Source: Gavia stellata (Eukaryota; Chordata; Aves; Gaviiformes; Gaviidae). Taken from it: a stretch of 64,000 nucleotides of DNA. Made by a program: the position numbers and the translations under genes. Where the stretch lies: contig NC_082612.1 of NCBI RefSeq assembly GCF_030936135.1, positions 13,499,001 through 13,563,000 of the forward strand, read 5' to 3'. Below, one piece after another: positions 12,259 to 27,621 of the stretch. Within the stretch, counting starts at the first letter, position 1, and every line of letters starts with the position of its first letter. The notes beneath the pieces are model-generated. The model ran no database searches and was not told the origin of the DNA. It worked only from the letters and a program-made list of their open reading frames with translations.

Positions 12259-14574
12259 GAGAGCAATAGCACAAAACTGGTCTAGTTTCATGACCCTGTC
12301 TCAGCCAAATGGATTGTTTTTGAGAAGCCCTGAGGATAATAAATTATATAGTCAAATAGACACATTAAAACACTGTGGCTGCAGAGAAGACCAGAAAGTG
12401 CTGTGGTGATGATGGGCCATGTTTTAACTCTATAATGAGCATAGGTCAGATAGTGGCTTTTAATTTACTCAGAATACAGTTGTTTGCATGTTAAGACCTC
12501 AGTTCCTCCACCAGGCAAGGGAAGCTAAATACATGACTCCGAAATCTCTTCACAGTTTAATCCCAGTGAACTCCCCTCACACCATTTACCTCCCTTACAA
12601 CTAATTTTGGGACAATGTCAGGCAAATAAACATACAAACAAAAACAAAGCAGGCACCACTGCAGCTGTGCTATGGCAATGCAAACCTCTCTTGAAGAGAA
12701 AGGAGAACAAAAGGGAGGTGCTATTAAGGGATTAATAAAGTAAGTGACCCTAATTTTTTAGTAAATTGCCTGTGAAGCTTATATAAAGCCACAAAGGAAA
12801 GAAGGAGAAACTGATAACGGAGTGCACAATGCAGATTTTTGTGCATTGTAAAACCAAGACTTGAGCACTGGTGCACAAGCGTAACGGGGTGTGTTAGCTC
12901 TTCAGAGCCATGGTAGTTCTCCCCTACTCCAAGATGGGTGAACGGGATGGTAGCTGAGGGAAAGGTATAGAGTGTAGTGGCTTGGCAGAGAGGGTATAGG
13001 ATGTGCTGCGGTGGCCTCGGATGCCACTTTGCCAGGGGAATGCTACAAAATGTCATTTCCTAATCCTTACTGTAGCCTAATTAACTCTGCAAAGCTTTCC
13101 AGAATAGACAGAAGAAGAAAAGCAGAATGCTTTAATGACCCATTAACCCATTGATGTGGGTTTATATTTTAACGGAGCTTTAGACATGGAGACTGAAGCA
13201 GAGAAGAAGCTTTGTTGTTGGCCCAGCCCAGCCTTTGCCAGAAGGGGTCAAGTTCATTTTTCAGACTTTGAAGCGGGTCCATTGAGAAGGTCTGAGATAG
13301 CATAAAAAGGAATAAAAAAAAAATTAAAAGAGAATAAAAACCTTCAAGATTCTGTTAAGAAAAAGCCATGGCCTTTTTGATTTCTCTGAAGTTACAAAGC
13401 ATCCCTTAATGTTCTTCAGTCCCTCCCTTCATGCAGCTCAGGGTGGCTGTACCTGTGTCACCACTGTAGTGGGACACACCACCTGAAACAGGCCACTACA
13501 ATTCTTTTTTTTAGTATTTCTTTCTGCGAACTGACAGCAGCTCCCTTCAAGGAGCAGAGTCCTATGAACCCTTTGAGTTTGCTGACACAAATTCATTCTG
13601 CATCCATAATGCCAAGCAGCTGCAAGTGATCCTAAAATCCACTTAGTTCACACATACAAAAAAATTCGGATTATTAGCTTAAATATAGCTTTCCAGGTTA
13701 AGGCATATTAAATGCCAGGATAAAGAGTTTTATATTGACAGTGACAGCAGGATCTTAGTCCCTAGGGCTGGGTGTAGGAGTTTGGCAGCTCAAGACAGTC
13801 AGACAGATGTCTTCCCCTTCCCTGCCTTTAGTCATCCAAGTACCTCTGCTAGTTTGTTATTCTAGGCAGCTGTCTATTTTACCGGTATGACAAGGCTTGC
13901 ATAAGTCAAGCAACTTAGACGCATACTTTATCCATTTTCTCCAGGACTGGTTTTGTTCTAACACATACAAAGACAGTTTGTTTTATCAAATCAGGAAAAA
14001 AAATAATCCTAGACATCAGAGAAAATACACACAGGCCATCCTACAGAGCCTATGCGGCAGAGTGCAAACACTACATCCCAAATTTGTCTTTTGGCACAGC
14101 GAAATGATAACCAGAAACTCTGAAGCTCAAAAGCATATTTGGATTTCAGCTTCAACATATGGACCTACATAAGGTCACTAAAGCAGGCATCTCAACAGAA
14201 AATGCCACTCCTGCAGCTTTTCTGCATGCAGTTGACATATGGTTTTTTGATAGGTCATGTTTTCTCTCATTATTACGAACAGCACCAGGACTATCTGTTA
14301 CTTGCATAGTAGCTGTAACTCACGTGATTTCAATGGAGACAGAGCATGTAAGCCACAGTAACAAGTCCAGAGCTGCCTGTTAGTTTTATTGGCCCTATCC
14401 TCTCTGTATAGACATAAGAAGCAATGAATCTGTCATCACTATTTACTCATCCCCCCTCATCATCACACCTCAACACCTCATAATCTTTAATGCACTTGCC
14501 CTCATGCTCTCTGAGGCAGTTTTCATGGTTTTATCTCAGAGGCGAGAACTCGAGGGAAGGGATGCACACAGGCT

Positions 14575-14690
14575 TGATCTCTCTCTCTCTTTACCTCAGG
14601 TTCCCAATTTGTAAGCTAAAGACAACATCACTTCAAAAGCTTGTAGCAGATCAGGGAATCAAACCCACTTCCCAGCCTAGCACAGCAGCC
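14575..14690 (-). repeat. Ancient CR1/L3- or MIR-type tail fragment, reverse orientation
   Basis: TTTACCTCAGGTTCCCAATT followed by TGTAAGCTAAAGACAACATC resembles the reverse complement of the old repeat tail (gcctcagtttccccatctgtaaaatgggaataat). The downstream half is less clear. Confidence 0.45.
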
Positions 14691-17600
14691 AGGGGTGTCC
14701 CCCAACTCCGCGTGCAAACCCCATCGCAGGAGGGGCAGCTTCTGCCCCAGTCCGTGGCCAGGCACGAGCACCGAGCACTGAGTGCCGAGCGTTTCTGTTG
14801 CTCAGAGGCAGGAGGAACTCAGGCTTCACAGCACATCTCACCACAGATCCATCTCAGGCAGTACTGTTATTAACTGTTAATTCCCTACAGCATGCCTGAT
14901 GCTGTGCAGAAGGATGGCTGTTGAAAGGAAGCTGACTTCACACAGCGAGTTGATACGGTTTTCATCCTTCACCATCTCCCTCTCTTGCTTCTTTGTCTTT
15001 TCACTCAATCAGAATTCTTTAAAACTCCACATGAAAAGTAAATAACCAGCCCCAGCTCATTCCACCTCCTAACACAAGCTGTAAATAACATATTCCCAGT
15101 CATTCATATTCTGTGGGTTGAACTTTATGCTGAAGGGGTTTATGTGTGTTAGCACTGGAAACATATCTCTAAGGCAGGCTGTGCTTAGTAGTTAATAGTT
15201 ATGTGCTGCATACCTGGGCTGAGGAATCATTATACCCCCTGTGAGCACTTCAGTATTTATATATAATGATCTCATTACCAGGCAGCTATTCCAATTTTAT
15301 CTAGACTTTAATATTTCTTGAAGCAAAAAAGCATACAAAGGGGGTTCAAAATGCCAACTCAATCAAACTCCATATTGATGGACAATTACTCAGCTGCAGG
15401 TCAGCATAAATAGAAAAAGAAAAAGGGTTATCCTCCATCTAGACTAAGCTGTCTTACCTTGCTTCACTGTCTCAGTCTGTACCTAGGATTGGCAAGAGTT
15501 TCTTCCCAAATGTGATACCCGCGTGATTCGGTGAAGTTTCCACCAGAGTTGTGCAAATGCAGCACTGCTGCTTCAGAGGATGCTGTGCAAAGGTTCTCCT
15601 TCAATTTCCATCCACATGGTTCTCATCTCCCTCCTCTTCTATCCTCAGAGTGTCACCCCGAGTCCTTGTCTGGATAAACTCTCATCATTGCTTCCACACC
15701 AGGCAACTGAACTGGGCTGAGATAGGAGACATGCTGAAAATATTCAGAGGATGGAGGACAGGTATTTCTCTCCTGTACCCAAAAGTTCCTTTTCTACACA
15801 CCAAGATCCTGGTCTTTATTCTGCTCTTTGTTAAACCAATGGCATTATTTTGGATTTCCCTTCGATAAGCAAAAATACCTGATATTTCCAGAAGATCCCC
15901 CAGCAGTCAGCCTCATCAGGGTCTTTACATTTGCAATCTACCACCTTAGACATGTCTCTTACCATACTAATTAGGTTAATGTGTCATTTGCATGCTCTAC
16001 ACAAACTTCCCACATGGAAGCAGGCCCATTTTTTCCTCACATTATTGTATCAGTCATAAGGACTGGCTGACTCCTTGCAACATTTGTCACTATTTTGTCT
16101 TCCTTTTGCTCTCCTTGATTGTTCCGGAGCCTGCGATGAAGATTGCAACAAGAGCACCTCGTGGTATGAAATAGATTCATTCTAGTGCCGCAAATTGTAA
16201 TGAGAAGCGGGCAGGGAATTAATCCTGTCTCGTCATGACAATCTCAAGATTGGAATCACACAGTCTTCCTCAGACTTGGGCATTGCAGCATCCATCATTC
16301 TCACCCCAGCAACACCTATTGGGCGGCAGAGAGAAAACGCTTGTGCTGTGCTTCCAGCACGTATGACAGTAAAAATAAAATACAACTGGCTGCTGGTTAC
16401 AAATCCCAAAATATTACTATCTTACCTAAAATATTAAGCAAAACCCATTTGTTTTAAAAACTATCTCGGAATGAAAGAATGCCCTACTGACCAAAATTTG
16501 TTACTGTCCAATCCTGTTACATGAACTGTGGCTTCAGTTCACTGAGCGCCAGACATACGCTCTTTTGCTGTAAGGAAACTCAATAGATTTTCTTTCAAGT
16601 GGTTAATGACATATGTGAAGTGAGTATGCATGAGTATATTTTTCTTGTCTGGTGAGTTCTTGGCTTGTTTATCTGCTTAAGTTTCTTTTAGAGGAACTTC
16701 AATCAGGAAATAGTAACTATCCCTAATAGATTTTCATTTCCCCGATCTTCAGTTTCTAAGGTCTGCTGTGTCTTCAGCGATGGTTGTCTCCCATCTCATA
16801 GCTGTATCCAATGTGCAACTGTCTCAGCCACAGCAGAATGGGCTCTGCCTTGCCTTCTCCCATGCCCACTGCCAGAAAGTGGGTGTCTACCAGGGACTGC
16901 CCATCCTCGTGGTTACTGGTTGTGACCAGCCCTTATGAAAAGATTTGATACGCTTTGACTTCGCTTTCTTTTGCAGTCCTGGTAAGCCCTAGTGCCATGC
17001 TTGGTTACAATCTGAGATGAGGGGAAACACTCACCACAAGTAAATGATGAAAGTGTTCAGTGTTTATTTCCGCATCTGAAAAAAGAAAGGGAGGGAAAAA
17101 AGGAGAGTACATCAACTGTCCCTTATACAAAAAACTGACAAAAGTTAAGAAAGAAATGGTGAAATGGCAGCCAAGGAAAAACTACAAGTAGAAATCATAA
17201 CCTGACAACTTTAGCAACTGCAAATACATTCTTGTGCCCTTAGCTTAGAGAAGCAGGCTCTCCTGTCACAGCCTCTCTGCTTACATTCAACTAACCAAGT
17301 AATCTCCCAAATCCAAAGCATCATCCCCATCCCAATCATCTCATCACTTTCATTAGGACAGCTGGATCTTTCGGGCAGAGCTGAAAAGCCTACATATGAT
17401 TGAGGGAATCCCAGGAAAGCTGATTACCAAATCTCCCCATTCTACCCAAATATTGTAAAATATATGGTGCCTTTCTGAAGGGATGTGAGGAGCTGCTGTT
17501 ATTCTCCAGAACCAGCCAGTGGCACAGGGCTGCTCATGGGCTCCACACACTGACAGGGGAAAAAGCATGGTAACAGCACCAAAGAGGAGGTTCAGACCAA

Positions 17601-20600
17601 GGCTGTCGAAAAGGTATTCCTAACTCATAAAGATAATCCCACGTACAGTCATCATCCTGATGGCTGATAATGTAGACTGGAATTAGACTGGAAGTGGTTA
17701 AAGTTTGTATGCCAGTACTGAGCAAGCCAGGCTTGCATTTTCAGCTCCTCTGTATAGTCATATCATTGTATTGCTTTGGCTGTTTGTGCTTTATTTGTTC
17801 CTATAACAATGGCTCAGTTATTTCCCGGGGAAATAAGACTGGTCTGTCAGACTATATGACCAGTTTTCTGCTCATTTGCATTAGGTGTTTGTGCACTACA
17901 AAAACAAGATAATCATAGCCTTCCCCGATGACTGTTCTCCAGCATTACAGAGAAGAGGGCTGGCTGACCACCTACAAATCTTAGAAACTGTGCTTACATT
18001 TACAGTAAGCTCACATTCTGTAACAAGTAGTCATAAATACTCTTATCAGAGTATTTATTGCAGCTGCAAAATCTTCTACACAAATTGGTAACAACTCAGC
18101 TAACTGTCTCCTCTTGTATGTTGTTATCCATTAGTTTTCACTCCTAATGACTAAAGTCTTATATTGCATGTCAGATGATTGTGATGTATCATGTGATGCA
18201 TCAGACAAAATACAAAATGCAACTTTCTGGCACCACCAGTAACATAAAAAGCATCTAGTGTAATGTATTACAATAATCTGTCCTGTTCGCTATAACCCAC
18301 AATTAATTTTATTCACTTGTGAATTTTTTTTTTCAGACATAGATTTATTTTCAGCTAAGTTCAAAGGCTGGAAGAGGGAAATTAAGTGTTTTCATCTTTC
18401 ATTAGAGATACAGCAATGCAGTCTATATCTTCCCATTCCCTGTATAGTTTACGCCAGTGCAAAATACTGGTTTGAGGCAAGCGAAGTGATTGCTACAGGT
18501 ATTGGCCGTCATTAAATAAGAATGCTAATGAAGATGCAGTGGCACCACCTAGCAACTGGAGCATGTGTACAAGGTTGCTGCAGAGCTTATCCTCCAGTTG
18601 CACACCGCATACTAAAGCCTGCTCTGCACAATTTCATTAGAGAGGTTATGGCTGGCAGAATTAAATCTACATTATACCTACCTGTACTGTAATCACACCT
18701 TTGCTTGCTGCATAAATATACCTTTCAAATGTGCCTATTTAAAGGCAATAAATACAACTTTTGCAAGGCAACGCAGATTGCCTCCTCCCTACCCTTGCTC
18801 AGCTTAAAGATAATGCGCAGCCCTTGCCTTCTTTTGAGACAATATTTGAAATGTCATCCACTTCTTGCTTTCAGAACAAGAAAGCATTGCTAAGGGCAAA
18901 GGCCTTTGCCTTACAGCGTACGAATTTATCTTTCTCTTATTTCCTAATCCTATTATCTATACCTGCTTTATCTGTTAAACCCAAACTCAGCTGTATTCTA
19001 GCTCCATTAAAACCATCCAGCAGTGTATCTTCAGCAATCAGAAGCTCACTTCCTAATGCTACTTTTTGGGTAACACACTCCAAACTGCCCTTTATGTACT
19101 CTTTTCTTCAGAAGCCTTTGCTACTCTTCAGGATCCCTTTATGATATGAGCACTCTTCTTTGAATCTGTCACCCGAAAGCACTTTCTGAGTGCCTGCATT
19201 CATTAACTGAGGGAAATAAGTTGTGCCTGCAACAGTGGAGCCTTCTTAAGTGAATCCCTATGCTTTCTTGAAAGAACAGACTTCTTAAAAAGGTAAGATC
19301 TGGTGCAGCAAATCTATACACTCTCCACTAACAATTTACTCAACATTAGTTAAGGCAGCAGTCTGGTGATCCTAGTGAAAAAAGGGTCACACTGTAAATA
19401 ATATGCATAATAGCACTACCCATTAAAGTTGCAATTTGATTTTCCTCTGGGTATCAAACACATGTATTATTAGTCTATGCAGCAGCATCAAACAATCAGG
19501 AAAGCATATGTCACACGGCAAAACTAGCTTTAAGGCAATCAGATGCCTCCATCAGCATTCAGTTCCGCTGCATTTCAGGAGCATTGCTCTCACATTGCTA
19601 TCCGGAATCCTCAGCATACATATATCCATAGGAGCACAACACAGAATAGAATACTTTTCTCCTTTTTCCCCTTTCTCACCCTTGTCTTCCCTACATCACT
19701 CACACCTGTTTACAGAGGGTTTTTTCCTACAGTCCTACCATTAATGTAGGTTGTTCCAGCACTAAGTTCATGCCAGTTTGGGTTTTGGTGGTTTTCCCCC
19801 CCACCAGGAAATATGTGTTCAAGACCTGGGCAGCTTTCTTTGGAATATTTGAAAACAGCCTAAGTCAGTAGAAAAGTTATGATCCTTCTGACCTGGCTAT
19901 TTGTTGCACCCATTACAACGTCAATATGTGACGTTGGGGGTAAACAGTCAGTCTCTCTCAGGGTAGATTCTGTATCCTTAAGCCAAAAGCAGTCTTCTCA
20001 TTATGTTTTGATAGCCCAAAGCCATGGGAAATAGAGAGTAGGCTGGGCATTTCTGCGCTTTGTTAAAGTGAAAGGACAATCAACATCAGGAACATTAGTG
20101 GTGGCAGAACACAAGATTGCTCAGCAGTGTATGAAAAGCAAACTAGTCATCTGAATTGAATTTTCAGCTGGGGCCTAAGAGGCCAAATTTAATCATCCAC
20201 CTAAAATTATCACACAAGTCAATACTCCCTACTTCCCTTTGCAAGGGAAAGAAACTGATTCTCTATTTTTCAGTCAAGCAGGTGGCCTTGAGGCAGCTAA
20301 CCAGCTGGCTGATAGCTAAATACCTTTGCCAAGACAAAAGCTAGTAGCATGATTGATTATCTTCCCATTGTAATGGAAGTGGACCCTCCTCGTCCCTCAG
20401 ACTCCCGAGCTCCTGCTCTGCTAGCATGCGGCAAAACTCTTCTGAGAGCTGGTAGACGTGGTCCCAAATGCCAGCCTTTGCCCAGCCTCTGTGTTAGCTA
20501 CCTGCTAGGTCAATTTATTGATGGGTCAGCAATAAAAATGCTTGAATTTTAAATTTCATTTTAGAGATGCCAAAGATGCACCAGTAATATCAACAGGGCA

Positions 20601-23600
20601 TTGCATCCCACACCTTACCCATGGTGGGTATGCCACGGTGATGCTTGGTACTGGAAGACCATTGAGGGGACATACCTGTCTAGGGCTGAATAGCCTCCTG
20701 CAGTGCTGCAGCACCACCAAGCTTAGCACAGCTGCCAAAAAACTCCAGACAAGCTGGATGAACACCAGCCGCGCAAGCTAAGCTCTACACTGCCATGGCC
20801 ACATAGCTAGCAGCACCCAGGCTAGTATTCAGTTTACAGACAGCCCAGAGTCTGTCTACGCTATCTTGCAGTCATACTTTTGATTACTTCATTCCCTGCA
20901 GTGCCTGCTAAGACCAACCGTAGTTTTATGTGCTCCTGCGAGAAGGAAAATGCATGAGTCCCATCACACCTCCTTCTTCCCCTTAGATCACACCCTGACC
21001 TTCTTGCATAAAAACATAGCCTTTTGGCTACTCTGCAGCTAGCCTGCCACCAACACGCACTCGCCTGATGCAAGGTTTTTCTGGGTAGCACAGCTGTGAT
21101 CACACGCACACAAGGAAACTACGGGGTGGGACAGAAGTGGAGTCCTGGGCAAAGCCTGCAAGTTCCTGTCAGTCCTTTAGCAATTAAAGAGGAACACAGC
21201 CTGCGGGCCTGACGGGACCTGCTGGTCCTGGGGTGGTTATGGCAGTGTGGCATGCAGTCCTGGAGAAACAGGGCCGTACAATCCAGTGACGTTAACTCCA
21301 CCATTCAGCTGCCATTCCCTTCCACTTCTGGGGCCGCAGACTTTGAGGGAAGGACAGGAGAGAGGTCTTGGGGTTCCTATGTCCAGCCCTAGCACGGAGA
21401 AGCTTCCCAGCCATTTTATTCATGCCTCTGTTTTCATGTGTATGAAATGGCTATGGCAAAAATAAGACATGACATAGACATTAAGAGAAGAAATCAAGTG
21501 TAAAATGAAGAACTCTAAGGTTGCAAGCTTGTTTCTCGTTATCTCCCTTGTCAATCGCCTTTTCCCATCCCAGCCTGCTTTTAATCGCCCTGTCTATGGA
21601 GCCCCATCTCTGCTCCCATCCCTTTCCCTCTGCAGGCAGGAATCACAGCGCCGTCTGTGTATAAGGATACCATCAAACGGTTCTGAACATTTCTGGAGGC
21701 AGGAGAAGCTCTGCAGACTCCAGTGCAGCTGACACAGGCAAAGGGCATCCATAAATTACAGAAGCATTGTCTGGGCCCGAGGACAGGTGGATCTGAGGTA
21801 AAACATGCAGAAATAGCCAGAAAGTAGAAAGGAAAAGGAATTATTCTTTCTATAAGAGATTTTCCAGCTGTACTTTAGATGACATTTTAACTGGGAGGCA
21901 CATGAAGGGAAAATGTTTAAAACATAGATTGCTTCAGCTGTGAGGGGCTTTCCATCCTAGCCAATGCAAACCTTCAGGGAAAAAACCACAGGTTTTGTTA
22001 CAGGTCTGTGTTACAAATGTGCAAGTCAGGAGGTTTACCTCACTGTGTCAATTTATGAAGACTGAATATTTCATCTGGGGGGGAGAAGGAGGAGAGACCC
22101 AATCCAGCAGCTATAGATGCATGTCTGATTAGGTGTATAACTTCCACTCCAAGCTCAACCGTGAGCCCGTTCATGAGCTAATCCACCTCCCACATCACTG
22201 TTTGCAGGATCGGGCCCTACAACAACATAAAAGCCAAGGAATGGACAGGAGATGAATTGCAAAAACAGCTTCCACAGAGCACAAAATGCCTCAGGTTGAT
22301 AGCTGAGAATGCACTGCGGTCTCTAGAGACAAATTCTCTCATACCAGCTCTCTTACTGTGTCACAGAAACATTGTTTGCTTGGTTTTAGGTTTTAGATGA
22401 AGGCAAGAAAAAGAAATACTTCAGTGAAACTATGTGCCGTTCATGGAAGTTCACTGTAACTGCCATGTTATTTTTTGTATTACAAGGGGAACCAGCAGGG
22501 TTTCTTGGGAATATTGGAAATAACACAAAGGGAACCAAGCATTTACAGTGTAAATAATTATGTTGTTTTTTGTGCATATCTCTGCACTACAGCTGTATGC
22601 TTTAGCTTTGCCCGAGGACACACTACAAGCCTGTACCCAGAGGTGCAAAGCTTGATTCTGCACAGTGCAGGGAGTTGTCATCACTGGGATTACTGAGATG
22701 TCAAGCAAATGCCTACAAACTTCGCAGAACAGAGGACAGAAAATTGGACGGCCCGCAAGAGAGAGCCTCTAGTGGGTAGGAACTAGAAAAGTAGCCTACA
22801 TCTGTCTGGCCTTAGACACTCAGAAGTTGCAGTCTTTAAACCAGCTGAAATCTTCCAGTCCCTGTCTGCCCTTCCCCTCTAGACGATACAGCCAAGTGTG
22901 GCCCTTATATTTGGTGCAACTCCATGCTGAACTGGAGCTGGGTACAGGTTCAGCTCAAAAACCCAGGGAGGGGTGGGGAAAAGCCACAGTTTTTCAGCTT
23001 CTTGAATCCACACCATTGTGCAGCTGCAAAAGCAGCTCTGCCACACAACAGAAGGGACAAAGCAGAAGCAGGGATTTTGTCTGCTGTTGCTGCCCCCAAA
23101 TTATGGTCTGAGCAGCCTCAGTGTGAATTTGCAGGACTCAGACTCCTAGAGATGAGCTGGTAGCAGAAAAAAAAAAAAATGCAAGCCTCATTTTAAGATA
23201 ACTTCAGTATTTTCCTTCTGTTTTGCATAACCGAAGATGAAACAGCTGTCCGAGGTGGGAACCAAACGACTCATTTATCACCACAGATGCAATGAATGAC
23301 TTCCTCCAGGTCAGTACCATCTAGCACCACTGAGAAAAATCCAGCTCCATGCACAAGGGTACGTAGATAGTAATACATATACTGGTAGTAACATGGCCAT
23401 TCCTCAGTAGTTGCAAATGCATTTAGTAAGTACAGTCAAATTCACTAAATTTCACTAAGCACTAACTAGGCTGAGATCCCTAAGTGGGTGTAAAGGTAAC
23501 TGTAAATGCTGAAAGGACCGAAAGGGTTGACAGGATTTGACTCAGTTCTGAGCAGGGCTACAGCAAATATTCACCAAGAAAAAAATGCTAATATTCAAGG

Positions 23601-25825
23601 ATTTGCATTTCATCAAAACAATTTTTTTTGGAGCTTGAAAAAGAACATCCTGAGATCCCTTTCATTCACTTGGATTCCTCTTCTGAGCACAAATCCAATT
23701 AAACTTCAAATTGCAAAATACATTTCTAATCTATCTCAGATATTTGACTTCTAACAGAAATTAGGACGCCTGTATGTTTGTGGTGAAACCTGCCATCCCA
23801 TGAAACTCTCATTTTCTATATTCCTCAGTCTCCCTGGATAAAAAAAGAAAAGACTAATGGTATAAAGTATTGTGAAAACTAAAATGTATCCAAGTCAAAT
23901 GGAAGCATGAAGGTTTTTTCCTTGGCAGTCGGAGGGCTGTGAAGTGCTTCGTGTTCTCTGTGTGTACAGTTTACTGAATAACAGCACTGGAATTGCATAC
24001 CTAAGTATGAAATCGGTGAAATGGGGATCAAGAAAGACACCAACATGCAAGAATGATGCAAATCTTGGGCAACCGATAATGCTCTGTGGCATATACCTTG
24101 GGGAGCACTAGCTATTCACAGAAGCTGTGCCCATCCCACTTTCGCGTATGTGAACAGCACCCTGAAATATTACCAACTGAATTTTTCATGACGTATCCCT
24201 TCCCAACCACCTTCTGCTACAAGGTCAAAGATCTGACCACGGGCTTCTGAAAAGGAGCATTCCCACAATCCTTGCTTCCCTCTCAATTCCAGCACATCGA
24301 AAGGTTTTCGAAGTCTCTAAAAAGAAGGGAAGTTATTTTCCAGAACATCACAAATGGTTTGGGGACAAATTACATGTCAAGCTCAAAAAAAAAAAAATAT
24401 TGTGAACGCTTCTGTCAATCATAAAGTCAGGTAGCAGGAAAGTAATGTTATACAATACCTATTGGCCTGCAGGCAGAGTGGGTAGGTGTTATCCGCAGAG
24501 TACAGTATCTCCAATTATAGGAAGGGGTAAAAGGCATGCTAGGAACAGTGGGAAAAGAAGGTGAAATCTGAAGGACTCTTTGAGGCTGACACATTACTTC
24601 AGGCTTATGTTCTTACACGAGGCTGCAGGAAAGGCTAAGCCAGCCCCGGGCGCCTGGGGAGCTGGGAGCCCGATGCCCAGGCCACCTCCAGTGGCACGAC
24701 CATCCCCATGCACCCCAGCTGCCAGCCCTGCTCCGACCCATCCACCCAAACACACAGCTTGCTGCCCCTCAGGAGGGAGGTGCTGCTCTGGCCCAGGCCA
24801 GGGACTGAGCCTGGATGACAAAAGAAACCTACAAAAACTCCTACAGGGAAGTCCCTGAGGGCAACCTGCCCTTGGGTCAGTGTAACAAAAAGGGTGGCCT
24901 TGAGGGACCACCTTGGCCCTGCGTTAGTATCACAGAAAGGCTAAAGAGGGGCAGGATGGGAGAAGAAAAAAGAAAAGAGGATATAAAGTTTAATTTCTCT
25001 CCCCTTCTATCTGTGAATATGGCAGTACAAAGTCAAGGCTAAGGCTTCCAAGATTACCATTCTTAAGGCAAATTAATTTATATCCATATCTTCAAGATAC
25101 AGCATCGTTTGGGAGAAACTGAGGGTAGGACTCAGCCCTAGATTCTGAACATGTGCGGTTACAATACAGAAACCCTAATAAGATACACACAGAATTTCAA
25201 AACCAAATAACTAGAACCTCTGTGGGCCATAAGACAGTTCCTACCCCAGAGCTTATCATTAGCCAAAGTCAGTTTAAAAAATGGCATTGGATCTTGAGAA
25301 GACATTCAGGAAAGGCACATCAATAAAATAAGAATTGCTCACACATAAATCTCCCTTGAACCTTTTCCTAGTAATACTGAATCCTAAAATGCCTGCATTT
25401 TGAGCAAGCCCTGGTAAATTCTTGGTAAAAAAAGAAGATGGAGGGGTCTCAGTCCATACATCTCTCATCTACACAACTCTCACAAAAAAGAAACCACCAA
25501 GGGTTATAGAAACCTGGAGAAACTCACAATACATATAAAACTGTAAGGTAGGGAAAATCAAGTACTCCCACAAAGTGGAGAAAAGGAAATAAAATTAAAA
25601 TTATTCCAACTTCAACAATCCTACTTATAAACTCCAGCCTTCAAAACACTCCAAAGTCCTGGCAATGCACTTATACTTTCAACCTGAAGAGTGACACTTT
25701 CAAGCTGAAGTCAAGAGGTTTGCATTAATTCAGAGCGGTCCGAGTGAGGACACAGTTAGAGGCCTTCACAGAAAAGAAACCCTCTAGGTAGTGAGATTTT
25801 GAATACAGTTGTTTTATATCTGACC

Positions 25826-25845
25826 AAAAAAAAAAAAAAAAAAAA
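25826..25845. repeat. Run of 20 A
   Basis: An uninterrupted A20. If it were the tail of a retrocopy on the + strand the body would lie to the left, but no polyadenylation signal, coding remnant or flanking duplication is visible. Confidence 0.95.
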
Positions 25846-27621
25846 GCAACTGACAATACCAGATGTGGTAAAATCTTCATACTGTTGAAGTCGCCATCTG
25901 ATTTCCAGTGGGAAAAAGCAATGGCCCTACTCCAGTCAAAGGCAACACTTCTACCAAGTCAGTGCCATCAGGAAGACAATTGGGGCCTTGATCCATGGTC
26001 GAACGGTTGTCTTGTGGAGCTGCACCCGGGGCCACTTGCGGCCCCATGCCACATTTGGCCTAAGCATGGCCATGAAGGTCAGAGACAACTGAGAAGCTCT
26101 TACCACAGCTTCTCAGAAGCTCGTCTCAGGCAGAACCTGAAGAGTCACAATAACCACGTGTTAGAGGAGCAATAGCCACTCCTGGAGCCTTCTGCAGACA
26201 TTCAGCTTTCACTCAGTGCTAAAAGACAGCAGGCCAGTAAGTCCCAGAGTATCTCCCAAGCTCCCAGTGTAGAGGAGAAGAAAAATTCCACATCACAAAA
26301 CCATTTTGCCCAGTAACACCCCATCTTCTCTCCTTACCCAGCCCTACAAGAAAACGGTTGCTGGCTTGCATTGGACTAGAGCATAGCCACCAGCAGACCC
26401 CACGGTGCCAGCCACTTGGCATTTCTGGGCCGATTAAAAGCAGAAGGAACACCATGAAAAAGCCTGTTCCGATGAGATCCCCATCTTTGTATTTCTGATC
26501 TAAGGCAGCACATGCTGGTAACAAAGAATGCTCCTGGGTGGCTGTGCAAGGCTTTTCTAGCTTTCTGTCATCCCGGTTGTCCGTTAATATGATTCAAACG
26601 GTGACTGCCTTTGCATATATTCCCCCACCAACTTCATCAGCAGCATGTCACAGAACCAGCTTAAAGAATCCAAAACTGACTCCTGCACTGCAGCTCCCAA
26701 ATCCCAGATCATAACCAATGTTTTTAGAAAGGCTGTTTTCAAGCAAATCGTGTATAACATTGTCTTTAGCACCATTCCCCCGTAAGATGAAAGGAGGAAA
26801 TCTCGCTAATGGCTTTTCACCTATTTTTTATTACTGATGCTGAGAAGAATGTGCTGAAAGTAATACCAGTGATAAGAACATGCTGAAGTGTGGGTGTGTG
26901 GCAGGTATAAGTCTGCTTTTCTTCACCTTCGTGAAGATCAGTAATTCTTCCCATAGCACATTATTATCAACGGAGCCTATAATGTCACCATGTGGCAGAA
27001 AAGAATATCTGTTTCTCTTCCCACCTGTTTTTTACATCCAAATTTCTACCTGATAGCTACTGATGATGACAAAACAAGGCAAAATCAAGTTTCAATTTCC
27101 TCCTTAACTATTTTCCCATACCGAATCAGACCTCTGCAAAATATTTTTCTGCGTCTGGCCACTCTGTCTCGGTGGAACAGCATGAATACATTTTTGACAA
27201 GGGTAATGTTGATTTTTAGGCAAGGAATAACCCTCTATATCCAGCCTGCCAAAACTGTGGCTTATCCATTTTCACTCCCTCGTACTAGTAACCCTGCATT
27301 TCCCTGCAACCAGCACAGAGATGTCTTGGTCAGTGCACATTAAAGGCTTAGCTTGCCCATTTCTTTCAAAGGAAATTAAACAGTGGGAATATGCTAGATG
27401 TGAAAAGGAAAAGAAATAGAAAAGGGGAAAGAAAAGGGCCTTCTCTATTGAAAATGAAACTCTATATCTCGGGGAACAATACAGCATGTACTCTGTAGGA
27501 TGCATTATGAACCCCTTATTGCATGCGGGATTTATGATCAAGGTCTCCTACAAGGATCCCTGAGCGACAAACAATTGGAGTTAAAGAAATCCCCCCGCAA
27601 CGCCCTTTGCGAAAGCCTTTA

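Larger units (their letters stand above)
10061..24599. other. Intergenic, no gene recognised
   Basis: The sequence is single-copy-looking and AT-rich. It includes the second copy of the 42-bp duplication (11221-11262), a T-rich low-complexity tract near 11,944-12,005, a hairpin at 12221-12258, a minus-strand ancient repeat tail near 14,575-14,690 and short A runs near 23,170 and 24,386. No open frame has a recognisable domain. Confidence 0.65.

Noticed and set aside
18541..18560. CTCF-like site CACCACCTAGCAACTGG on the minus strand
   Set aside because: Only about 10 of 14 core positions match, including a mismatch in the GGC block.
25826..25845. A20 as the tail of a processed pseudogene
   Set aside because: No polyadenylation signal upstream, no coding remnant and no flanking direct repeat.
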